The notes under the pieces: generated by a model
What the model was told of the DNA's origin: nothing
What the model saw: the letters and a program-made list of their open reading frames with translations, nothing else
The model's database searches: none
Part shown: positions 1 to 5,012 of the stretch, one piece after another
How positions within the stretch are numbered: position 1 is the first letter of the stretch
How the letters are laid out: every line of letters begins with the position of its first letter
Source: Deltaproteobacteria bacterium
GTDB lineage: Bacteria > Myxococcota > Myxococcia > Myxococcales > Myxococcaceae
Length of the DNA stretch: 5,012 nt
Assembly (NCBI GenBank): GCA_016875515.1
Contig: VGRA01000254.1
Span: 1 to 5,012 of the forward strand
Direction: 5' to 3'
Position numbers and translations under genes: made by a program

Positions 1-318
1 CAGCTGTCCGGCAGCGGGAAGCTGCGGGACGTGGGGGAGGTGGCCCGGGACCGGGCCGCGCTCGCCCACCTGGATGGGCAGGTGGCGGAGGTGAAGAAGC
101 GGATGGCCGCAGCCTCTGCCCCGGACGTGAAGGCGGCCCTCCGGAGCGCGCTCGACGGCTTCGAGCAGCGGCGCCGGGACCTGCGGGAGCGGTCCGGCAA
201 GCCGGGGGAGGGGCGGGGGTTCGAGCTGGGCTACCTCTCCCTGGGCCCTGACGTGGCGGCGGACCCCGGGCTGCAGGCCGAGGCCAGCAAGCTTGAGATC
301 CCGCCCGGCCTCCACTAA
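1..318 (+). CDS. 3' end of an unidentified protein gene (partial, start outside window)
   Basis: The frame is open from the first base and ends at the TAA at 316-318, giving 105 visible C-terminal residues. A GTG at 31 could be a start, but there is no ribosome-binding site before it and the frame continues upstream with similar composition, so I read this as a truncated longer gene. The visible part has a short Gly/Ser-rich lead-in, then two strongly charged, probably helical segments rich in Lys, Arg, Glu, Asp and Ala (roughly residues 12-40 and 44-66, coiled-coil-like), then a Gly/Arg linker and a short tail with FELGYLSLG that ends in PPGLH. No catalytic or metal-binding motif is visible. 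From memory, charged helices followed by an aromatic beta-strand resemble the C-terminal part of some deltaproteobacterial periplasmic 5'-nucleotidase-like metallophosphoesterases, but this is weak and I do not assign a function. The coding frame is well supported; the identity is not. Confidence 0.7.
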   Translation, partial: QLSGSGKLRDVGEVARDRAALAHLDGQVAEVKKRMAAASAPDVKAALRSALDGFEQRRRDLRERSGKPGEGRGFELGYLSLGPDVAADPGLQAEASKLEIPPGLH

Positions 319-321
319 GAC
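293..321 (+). promoter_or_regulatory. Weak sigma70-like promoter candidate for rpmE
   Basis: TTGAGA at 293-298 matches the -35 consensus at five of six positions. It is followed after 17 bp by TAAGAC at 316-321, which matches the -10 consensus at only three of six. Transcription from here would give rpmE an untranslated leader of about 80 nt. The -35 lies inside the end of the preceding gene. The remaining gap (322-394) holds only a 5-bp inverted repeat (CGACC 355-359 / GGTCG 367-371) and no better promoter. The spacing is right but the -10 is poor, so this is only a candidate; rpmE could also be read through from upstream. Confidence 0.22.
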
Positions 322-394
322 GCCGGCCCTCACAAAGAGCGCCTGCCAGACCTCCGACCGGCGAATGGTCGCCCCGGGGCAAGGCACGCCAGCC

Positions 395-401
395 GGAAGG
401 A
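395..401 (+). promoter_or_regulatory. Ribosome-binding site of rpmE
   Basis: GGAAGGA ends 8 nt before the ATG at 410. It fixes the L31 start there and rules out the longer in-frame reading from 293, which would add 39 residues unlike any L31 and overlap the previous gene. Confidence 0.8.
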
Positions 402-409
402 AGCACCCC

Positions 410-637
410 ATGAAGGCAGACCTGCACCCCGTCTACCCCCCCGCCCGCATCCACTGCGCCTGTGGCAACACCATCGAGACCCGGTCCACCCGCGGCTCGT
501 TCAACGTGGAAGTGTGCGCCAACTGCCACCCGTTCTTCACCGGCAAGTACAAGCTGCTGGACACCGAGGGGCGCGTGGAGAAGTTCCGCAAGAAGTACGA
601 GGCGCAGGCCAAGGCCGCCGCGGCGAAGAAGCAGTAG
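410..637 (+). CDS. rpmE: 50S ribosomal protein L31, zinc-binding (C+) type
   Basis: The 75-residue product is a complete bacterial L31, a small protein of the large ribosomal subunit at the intersubunit bridge near the central protuberance. It starts [11 protein letters not shown], matching the family's M-K-x-x-x-H-P opening. It has the CxC pair at Cys16 and Cys18 followed by GN, and the second pair Cys36-Ala-Asn-Cys39 inside the hallmark [12 protein letters not shown] (35-46). These four cysteines define the zinc-containing form, unlike the zinc-free paralogue made under zinc limitation. The tail after FRKKY (59-63) is a short Ala/Lys/Gln extension, and total length is typical for the family (about 70-80 residues). 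The ATG is backed by a good ribosome-binding site. rpmE stands alone between an unrelated upstream gene and a methyltransferase, and is followed after 31 bp by a strong palindrome that may end its transcript. No Zur-type operator is recognisable in front of it. Confidence 0.97.
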   Translation: MKADLHPVYPPARIHCACGNTIETRSTRGSFNVEVCANCHPFFTGKYKLLDTEGRVEKFRKKYEAQAKAAAAKKQ

Positions 638-668
638 CGCCGCAGCCACGGCTTTCTGCTGTCCACCT

Positions 669-713
669 CGGGCAGGGCGTTCGGCCGGACCATCCGGCCT
701 GGCACCCTGCCCG
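669..713 (+). terminator. 45-nt extended palindrome after rpmE, candidate terminator or structured element
   Basis: One long imperfect inverted repeat is centred on base 691. The outer arms CGGGCAGGG (669-677) and CCCTGCCCG (705-713) pair over 9 bp. Between the arms come one C/A mismatch, one G-C pair, two G-U wobbles and one C/T mismatch. The inner arms GGCCGGA (683-689) and TCCGGCC (693-699) pair over 7 bp around a CCA loop. As RNA this would be a very stable hairpin 31 nt after the rpmE stop. No T-run follows on either strand, so it is not a classical intrinsic terminator. It could be a U-less or Rho-assisted terminator, a transcript-stabilising structure, or a copy of a dispersed palindromic repeat. 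The structure is seen directly; its role is inferred. Confidence 0.5.
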
Positions 714-724
714 TCGTGCGTCCG

Positions 725-749
725 GGGGCTGAAAATTCGACGCAGCCCC
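725..749 (+). other. Second hairpin upstream of the methyltransferase gene
   Basis: GGGGCTG (725-731) and CAGCCCC (743-749) form a perfect 7-bp stem around an 11-nt loop containing AAAATTC, one of the few A/T-rich patches in the window. It lies 11 bp after the larger palindrome and 26 bp before the ATG at 776, so in a transcript crossing the gap it would sit in the methyltransferase leader. A role as part of a terminator, leader or operator is possible but nothing decides between these. I could not find a convincing promoter for the methyltransferase in this gap. Confidence 0.3.
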
Positions 750-775
750 GCCGGCATCTACCTTCGCAGATTGCC

Positions 776-1648
776 ATGCCGTCTGCCCATGCCCCGCGCC
801 CCGTTGCCCCCGTCGCCTCCCCGCTGACGAGCGCCGAGTACGCGCGCTCGGAGCGCTACCGGCTGTACCGCGGGGACTCGCTGCAGCTGATGCGCGAGCT
901 GCCGGACCAGGGCTTCGACCTGGTCTTCGCCGACCCGCCGTACTTCCTTTCCAACGGCGGCACCAGCTGCAAGAGCGGCCGCCGCGTCTCCGTGGACAAG
1001 GGGGCGTGGGACGCCTCGCGCGGGGTGGAGGCAGACCACGCCTTCAACCGCGAGTGGCTGGCGCAGTGCCAGCGCCTGCTCAAGCCGGAGGGCACGCTGT
1101 GGGTGAGCGGCACGCAACACGTCATCTTCAGCGTGGGCTTTGCCTTGCAGCAGCTGGGCTTCAAGCTGCTCAACACCGTCACCTGGTACAAGCCCAACGC
1201 CGCCCCCAACCTGGCCTGCCGCTACTTCACCCACTCCACGGAGCTGCTGTTGTGGGCCAGCCCGGGCAACAAGGGGAAGCTGCGGCACGTCTTCAACTAC
1301 GGGGACATGAAGGCGGAGAACGGCGGTAAGCAGATGCGGGACGCGTGGGCGCTGCCCCGCACCGGCGAGGAGGAGCTGGACGCGGACGGCCTGGGCCGGT
1401 TGTGGACGCTCACCAGCCCGAAGAAGTCGGAGAAGGCCCTGGGCGGCCACCCCACGCAGAAGCCGGTGGCGCTGCTGGAGCGCGTGCTGCGCGCCTCCAC
1501 GCCGGAGGACGCGCTGGTGCTGGACCCCTTCAACGGGAGCGGCACCACCGGCGTGGCCGCGCTGAACCTGGGGCGCCGCTACGTGGGCATCGACCTGTCG
1601 GACGAGTACCTGGCGCTCACCCGGCGCCGGCTGGACGCGGTGGGCTGA
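776..1648 (+). CDS. Site-specific N6-adenine DNA methyltransferase, class beta, DpnA (M.DpnIIB)-like
   Basis: The 290-residue product transfers a methyl group from S-adenosylmethionine to adenine in DNA. The catalytic motif IV is DPPY at 53-56 within FADPPYFLSNGG. SAM-binding motif I comes near the C-terminus, DPFNGSGTTG at 250-259, followed by YVGIDL at 269-274. HPTQKP (225-230) just before motif I is the usual motif X region. Motif IV before motif I is the class-beta order. The stretches PPYFLSNGG, VSVDKG (71-76), NLACRYFTHSTE (145-156) and PKKSEK (215-220) recall DpnA of Streptococcus pneumoniae, which modifies GATC including in single-stranded DNA, so GATC is the likely target by inference. 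Relative to DpnA as I remember it, there is an insert of about 15-18 residues rich in Glu/Asp/Gly around 194-209. I chose the ATG at 776; a GTG at 716 would add 20 unconserved residues, and neither has a clear ribosome-binding site. No endonuclease gene is visible nearby. Confidence 0.93.
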   Translation: MPSAHAPRPVAPVASPLTSAEYARSERYRLYRGDSLQLMRELPDQGFDLVFADPPYFLSNGGTSCKSGRRVSVDKGAWDASRGVEADHAFNREWLAQCQRLLKPEGTLWVSGTQHVIFSVGFALQQLGFKLLNTVTWYKPNAAPNLACRYFTHSTELLLWASPGNKGKLRHVFNYGDMKAENGGKQMRDAWALPRTGEEELDADGLGRLWTLTSPKKSEKALGGHPTQKPVALLERVLRASTPEDALVLDPFNGSGTTGVAALNLGRRYVGIDLSDEYLALTRRRLDAVG

Positions 1649-1656
1649 AGCCCACC
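1639..1656. terminator. GC-rich hairpin at the convergent gene junction, candidate bidirectional terminator
   Basis: GGTGGGC (1639-1645) and GCCCACC (1650-1656) form a perfect 7-bp stem around the loop TGAA, which holds the TGA stop codon of the methyltransferase (1646-1648). The peptidase stop on the other strand lies at 1668-1670, so the structure occupies most of the short gap between two converging genes. No T-run follows in either direction, so intrinsic termination is not certain. Confidence 0.4.
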
Positions 1657-1667
1657 CGGGGCCGCCG

Positions 1668-3428
1668 CTACACCGCCGCCTTCTTCAGCATCCCCTCCAC
1701 CACCTGCTGCGCGATGGGGTGGTACCCGCCCTTGAAGCGCTCGAACCAGGCGCGCGCGGTGTGGACGTACCGCTCGTTGCCCAGCAGCGCCGCGTACAGG
1801 GGCTTCAGGTACTTCATCCGCCCTACGCGGGAGACGAGCGCCTCGCCCTCCGCCAGCGCCGCGCCGTGGCTGGAGGCCAGGCAGAGCGCCACCCAGCTCA
1901 CCCGCACCTCCGGGTTGTGGGACAACCTTGCGGGGAGCAGCGGCTCCAGCGCGGCGAGCGCCGCCTCCGGCAGCGGGCGGGGCAGCAGCTCCAGGTACAG
2001 CTGCCACTCGGTGGGGCCCCAGGTGCCGGCCTGCTCCGCGGACGGCGGGCGCGTGCCCAGCCCCAGCAGCGCCGAGAGCCGCTCCGAGTGGGCGCGCGGG
2101 GCGTGCACGGGGATGCCCGGCGCGTCCAGGTAGTCCTCCGCCTTCACCGCCGCGAGCGCCCCGGGCAGCTCCGCCTCGCAGAAGGCGCAGAAGTCCTCCG
2201 TGGTGAGCGCGCCGAAGCGGAAGCGCGCCATGTACGCACGGGCGAAGGCCTCGAAGCGCGGGCGGCCCACGTGCTGCTCCAGCGCGCGGAGCAGCAGGTA
2301 GCCCTTCTCGTACGGCACCTGGCTGAAGGCCTCGTCCGGGTCCACGCCGGACAGGTGCGTGCGCAGGCGGGTGAGCGCCGGCTGCTCGCGGAAGTGCGCC
2401 ACCGCCTGCTCCAGCGAGCGCCGCCCCAGCGCCGCGTGCAGCTCCGAAGCCTCGCGCCCCGAAAGCCGCTCGAGGATCCGGCGCTCCGCCCACACCGTCC
2501 ACCCCTCGTTCAGCCAGAAGTGCTCGGCCGTCGCGTTGGTGACCAGGTTGCCCGTCCAGCTGTGGGCCAGTTCGTGCGCCACCACGTTCACCAGGGACCG
2601 GTCTCCGGCCAGCAGCGTGGGGGTGAGGAAGGTGAGCCGCGGGTTCTCCATGCCGCCGTACGGGAAGGAGGGCGGCAGGGTCAGCAGGTCGAACCGCTCC
2701 CAGTCATAGGGGCCGAAGAGGGCCTCGGCCTCCGTCAGCATCCGGTCCACGTCCGCGAACTCCCACGCCGCCTTCTCCACCACCCCGGGCTCCGCCCACG
2801 CGCGCGTCCGCGGCCCCAGCTCCCGGGCCGAGAGCTCCCCCACCGCCAGCGCCAGCAGGTAGGGCGGGATGGGCTGTGGCATGGTGAAGCGCTCGGTGGC
2901 GTGGCCGCCGTGCTCTTCCCGCCCGTCCGCACGGGCCGCCATCACCGCGCGCAGGGCCGCGGGGACCTCCAGCTCCGCGGTGTAGGTGACGCGCACGGCC
3001 GGGCTGTCCTGCAGCGGCACCACCGACCGCGCGTGCAGCGCCTGGCACTGGCTGAAGAGGAACGGGTGCTGCTTGCCGTGGGTCTGCCCGGGCTCCAGCC
3101 ACTGCAGGGCGCTGGCGGACGGGGAGGTGGCGTAGCGCACCACCACCCCGGTGGTCCCGGCGGGCAGCTGCACGCGCAGCCGCTGCCCGAGCACCTTGTC
3201 CGGAGGGCCCAGCTCGCGCTGCAGCGGCTGCCCGGACGCGTCCTCCACCGCGTGCAGCTGCAGGTCCCGGGTGTCCAGGTCCAGCGGCCCCTCCCCGGGG
3301 CGGGACAGCTGCAGCGCCACGTGGCACTCCAGCACGTGGCGGGTGAAGTCCACCTGCGCCTTCCAGTGGAAGGAGGTGACGGTGGGCTGGGCGTCGTCTG
3401 CGTGGGAGTGGGGATCGGTGCGGGCCAT
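1668..3428 (-). CDS. M1-family zinc aminopeptidase, leukotriene A4 hydrolase / aminopeptidase B branch
   Basis: This 586-residue zinc aminopeptidase should remove N-terminal residues from peptides. It shows no signal peptide, so it is probably cytoplasmic. There are three regions: an N-terminal beta domain (about 15-195) containing FSQCQALHARS (125-135), as in LTA4H; the catalytic domain (about 195-435); and a helical C-terminal domain (about 450-586) of the LTA4H type. The exopeptidase motif GGMEN is at 258-262 with Glu261. The zinc site is HELAH at 285-289 plus Glu308 in LNEGW, with Glu286 catalytic. Tyr373 in VPYEKG matches the proton-donor Tyr383 of human LTA4H. Asp365 matches Asp375, and Arg537/Lys539 in GRMK match the carboxylate-binding Arg563/Lys565. 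Phe368 stands where human LTA4H has Tyr378. Length is close to human LTA4H (611). The ATG at 3428 lies 12 bp after the MutS-like stop, indicating an operon. Family assignment is firm; whether it also hydrolyses an epoxide is unknown. Confidence 0.96.
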   Translation of the reverse strand: MARTDPHSHADDAQPTVTSFHWKAQVDFTRHVLECHVALQLSRPGEGPLDLDTRDLQLHAVEDASGQPLQRELGPPDKVLGQRLRVQLPAGTTGVVVRYATSPSASALQWLEPGQTHGKQHPFLFSQCQALHARSVVPLQDSPAVRVTYTAELEVPAALRAVMAARADGREEHGGHATERFTMPQPIPPYLLALAVGELSARELGPRTRAWAEPGVVEKAAWEFADVDRMLTEAEALFGPYDWERFDLLTLPPSFPYGGMENPRLTFLTPTLLAGDRSLVNVVAHELAHSWTGNLVTNATAEHFWLNEGWTVWAERRILERLSGREASELHAALGRRSLEQAVAHFREQPALTRLRTHLSGVDPDEAFSQVPYEKGYLLLRALEQHVGRPRFEAFARAYMARFRFGALTTEDFCAFCEAELPGALAAVKAEDYLDAPGIPVHAPRAHSERLSALLGLGTRPPSAEQAGTWGPTEWQLYLELLPRPLPEAALAALEPLLPARLSHNPEVRVSWVALCLASSHGAALAEGEALVSRVGRMKYLKPLYAALLGNERYVHTARAWFERFKGGYHPIAQQVVEGMLKKAAV

Positions 3429-3437
3429 GGCCCGGCA

Positions 3438-3442
3438 CCCTT
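3438..3442 (-). promoter_or_regulatory. Ribosome-binding site of the M1 peptidase, overlapping the MutS-like stop codon
   Basis: On the minus strand the MutS-like gene ends in TAA that runs straight into GGG, so AAGGG (3442 down to 3438) is both the end of the stop codon and a Shine-Dalgarno-like sequence, 9 nt before the peptidase ATG. This supports translational coupling and the ATG at 3428 as the start. Confidence 0.6.
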
Positions 3443-5012
3443 ACACCGGAACCCCGGCCAGCCGCATGACGCGCAGCGCGTTGGTGGTGTCCACCACCCC
3501 GTCCCGCAGCCGGTAATCGAACGTCATCTGGCCGTTCACCACCTCGTCCCGGAAGTGGACGTTGCGCACGCGGCTGCCCGGCTCCTCGGACAAGGTGGCC
3601 AGCGCCAGGTCGTGCGTGGAGACGCCCCCCACCGCGCCGTGGGAGAGCAGCAGCTTCAGCACCTCGCGCGAGGCGAGCTGCCGCTCCCGCGCGTTGGTGC
3701 CGAGGAGAATTTCATCCAGCAGGAACAGCCCCTGGCCCGGGCGCGCCGCCGCCGCGTCCAGCAGCAGCTTCAGCCGCTGCACCTCGGCGTAGAAGTAGCT
3801 TACGCCCCGCTCCAGCGAGTCCTTCACCCGCATGCTGGTGAGCACCTGCAGCGGGGACAGCTCCAGGGAGGCGGCGCACACCGGGCCGCCGGCGAGCGCC
3901 AGCACCGCGTTGAGCCCCACGGCGCGCAAGAGCGTCGTCTTGCCGCTCATGTTGGAGCCGGTCACCACCCACGCCGAGCCCCGGCCGGACAATTGGACAT
4001 CGTTGCAGACGGGGCGCTCGAGCAGCAGGTGGCCCAGCCCCTCCGCCTCGAAGCAGGGCCCCTCCGGCACCAGCACCGGGAAGGCGTGGTCCGGCCGGTC
4101 GTGGGCCAGCCCCGCCAGGGAACACAGCGCCTCCAGCTCGGCGAGCGCGTCGAACCAGCGGTCCACCTCCGGCCCGTGCGCCGCCCGCCAGCGCTCCAGC
4201 GCGAAGCCGGCCGCCACGTCCCAGAGGAGCAGCAGGTTGAGCGCGGGCCCCAGCTGGTTGCGGCGTACCTCCGCCAGCGACAGCAGCGTGCCGAAGCGGC
4301 CGAGCGCCCCGGAGGGGCGCACCGTCCCGCCGAGGGGCTGCAGCAGCGTGCGCAGCCGTGCTCCCTCGAAGGCCTGCGCCTCCACCGCGGCGAACAGCGG
4401 CCCGAAGCGCTGGAAGGCCTGCTCCCCCGGCGAGATGGCGGCGTGGAGGGCCACCAGGGGCCGCCGCGTGGCCACCGCCACGCCCAGCTGCAGCAGCAGC
4501 AGCGGGCCGTACAGCCACGCCGGCACCAGCCCCTGGCGCCCCAGCGCCCACAGCGAGAGCGTCACCGGCGGGAGGACGAAGGGGAGCCACCTCGCCCAGC
4601 GGATGCCGCGCAGCAAGTCCGGGCCGGAGGCCCACGCGCGCAGCGGCCCCGGGTCCATGTGGGCCACGGTCACCTCGGTGCCTGCCGCAATCAGCTGCTG
4701 GCGGAAGTCCAGCCGCGGCGCCAGCTCCCGCACCGCCTCTTGCCGCGAGGCCACCTCGGCGGCCTCCGCCGGGGCAGAGAGCCACGCGGCCAGCCGCACC
4801 TCGCCGGCCGTGGTGCCGGTCTCGTCCAGCAGCTGGAACAGCGAGCCCTGCCCGAAGAGGTCCAGGTCCGGGGCGTAGGGGTGGTCCGCGGAGAGGAAGC
4901 GCTCCCCCTTGCGCGTAAAGCCGTGCCACCGCCCGTCCAGCCGCGCCATCCCGCGCTCCGCGGCCGCCTTCAAGAGCCGCGCGCGCAGCACCCTGGCATC
5001 CAGCCGCCCGTG
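3441..5012 (-). CDS. MutS-related ATPase with two predicted membrane segments (5' end outside window)
   Basis: The frame stays open to the right edge, and the residues before the GTG at 4991 (HGRLDAR) look like the same protein, so the N-terminus is missing; 523 residues are visible. Numbering from that GTG, the C-terminal half is a MutS-family ABC-type ATPase: Walker A GSNMSGKTT at 345-353, SYFYAEV at 398-404, Walker B LFLLDE at 422-427 followed by the MutS-type signature GTNARER (431-437), and a switch histidine in STHD at 458-461. The N-terminal half is mostly helical and contains the family-typical HPYAPDLDLFGQGSLFQLL (37-55). Two hydrophobic stretches near 134-151 and 157-174 look like a membrane hairpin. 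No Smr nuclease domain follows the ATPase, which argues against MutS2, and the mismatch-reading domain of MutS1 is not visible. It belongs to a poorly characterised group of MutS-like proteins; mismatch repair activity should not be assumed. It is the first visible gene of an operon with the M1 peptidase. Confidence 0.92.
   Translation of the reverse strand, partial: HGRLDARVLRARLLKAAAERGMARLDGRWHGFTRKGERFLSADHPYAPDLDLFGQGSLFQLLDETGTTAGEVRLAAWLSAPAEAAEVASRQEAVRELAPRLDFRQQLIAAGTEVTVAHMDPGPLRAWASGPDLLRGIRWARWLPFVLPPVTLSLWALGRQGLVPAWLYGPLLLLQLGVAVATRRPLVALHAAISPGEQAFQRFGPLFAAVEAQAFEGARLRTLLQPLGGTVRPSGALGRFGTLLSLAEVRRNQLGPALNLLLLWDVAAGFALERWRAAHGPEVDRWFDALAELEALCSLAGLAHDRPDHAFPVLVPEGPCFEAEGLGHLLLERPVCNDVQLSGRGSAWVVTGSNMSGKTTLLRAVGLNAVLALAGGPVCAASLELSPLQVLTSMRVKDSLERGVSYFYAEVQRLKLLLDAAAARPGQGLFLLDEILLGTNARERQLASREVLKLLLSHGAVGGVSTHDLALATLSEEPGSRVRNVHFRDEVVNGQMTFDYRLRDGVVDTTNALRVMRLAGVPV

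Noticed and set aside
293..409. N-terminal extension of L31 from an ATG at 293
   Set aside because: It overlaps the upstream gene and would add 39 residues foreign to L31. A good ribosome-binding site sits before the ATG at 410.
759..764. TACCTT as a -10 element for the methyltransferase
   Set aside because: It matches the consensus at only three positions and has no credible -35 at 16-18 bp upstream.
433..777. 114-codon open frame on the minus strand over rpmE
   Set aside because: It lies antisense to a certain ribosomal protein gene, has no recognisable motif, and arises from GC-rich codon bias.
462..827. Plus-strand open frame overlapping rpmE and the start of the methyltransferase
   Set aside because: It is a Arg/Pro/Ser/Ala-rich out-of-frame reading of real coding sequence and has no family resemblance.
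758..1450. 230-codon minus-strand open frame antisense to the methyltransferase
   Set aside because: Its composition is repetitive Ala/Gly/Arg/Val/Leu typical of a shadow frame in high-GC DNA. The opposite strand carries all the conserved methyltransferase motifs.
1579..2502. 307-codon minus-strand open frame overlapping the peptidase in another phase
   Set aside because: It is Gly/Ala/Arg-rich low-complexity translation, whereas the peptidase frame across the same bases shows conserved LTA4H-type sequence.
3832..4878. 348-codon plus-strand open frame antisense to the MutS-like gene
   Set aside because: It is a Ser/Arg/Ala/Pro-rich antisense shadow without motifs or a plausible start context.
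3712..4929. 405-codon minus-strand open frame inside the MutS-like gene
   Set aside because: It is an out-of-phase reading dominated by Gly, Ala, Arg and Pro. The real frame carries the Walker and signature motifs.
3441..4991. MutS-like gene complete, starting at the GTG at 4991
   Set aside because: The frame is open to the window edge with protein-like sequence before the GTG, and no ribosome-binding site can be placed ahead of it in the visible bases. A start outside the window is more likely.
3441..5012. Annotation as MutS2 or as mismatch-repair MutS
   Set aside because: There is no C-terminal Smr domain as in MutS2 and no visible mismatch-recognition domain as in MutS1. Only the ATPase and its helical lead-in are shared.

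Overview
This very GC-rich window (about 70% G+C by eye) has a strong preference for G or C at third codon positions and densely packed genes. Together with the gene content (C+ ribosomal protein L31, a DpnA-like DNA methyltransferase, a leukotriene-A4-hydrolase-like M1 peptidase and a MutS-family ATPase with membrane segments), this suggests a chromosomal segment of a myxobacterium or related Myxococcota. The taxonomic call is inference; no rRNA or other marker is present to fix it.

Layout. Plus strand: the 3' end of an unidentified gene (1-318), a 91-bp gap with a weak promoter candidate, rpmE for ribosomal protein L31 (410-637), a 138-bp gap holding a striking 45-nt palindrome and a second smaller hairpin, then a class-beta N6-adenine DNA methyltransferase (776-1648). 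Minus strand, convergent with the methyltransferase across a 19-bp junction: a 586-residue M1 aminopeptidase of the LTA4H / aminopeptidase B branch (3428 down to 1668), preceded 12 bp upstream by a MutS-related ATPase (3441 to the right edge, N-terminus outside the window).

How the parts fit. The MutS-like gene and the peptidase are almost certainly co-transcribed and probably translationally coupled: the peptidase ribosome-binding site overlaps the MutS-like stop codon. The methyltransferase stands without a visible restriction endonuclease, so within this window it looks solitary. rpmE and the methyltransferase share a strand but are separated by the strong palindrome, which may end rpmE transcription. 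A GC-rich hairpin whose loop contains the methyltransferase stop codon sits at the convergent junction and could serve both sides.

I see no mobile element, CRISPR array, tRNA, rRNA or phage gene, and no obviously new multi-gene system. The points most worth following up are the membrane-associated MutS-like ATPase, the retention of leukotriene-A4-hydrolase active-site residues in the bacterial peptidase, the solitary DpnA-like methyltransferase with few GATC sites around it, and the 45-nt palindrome.
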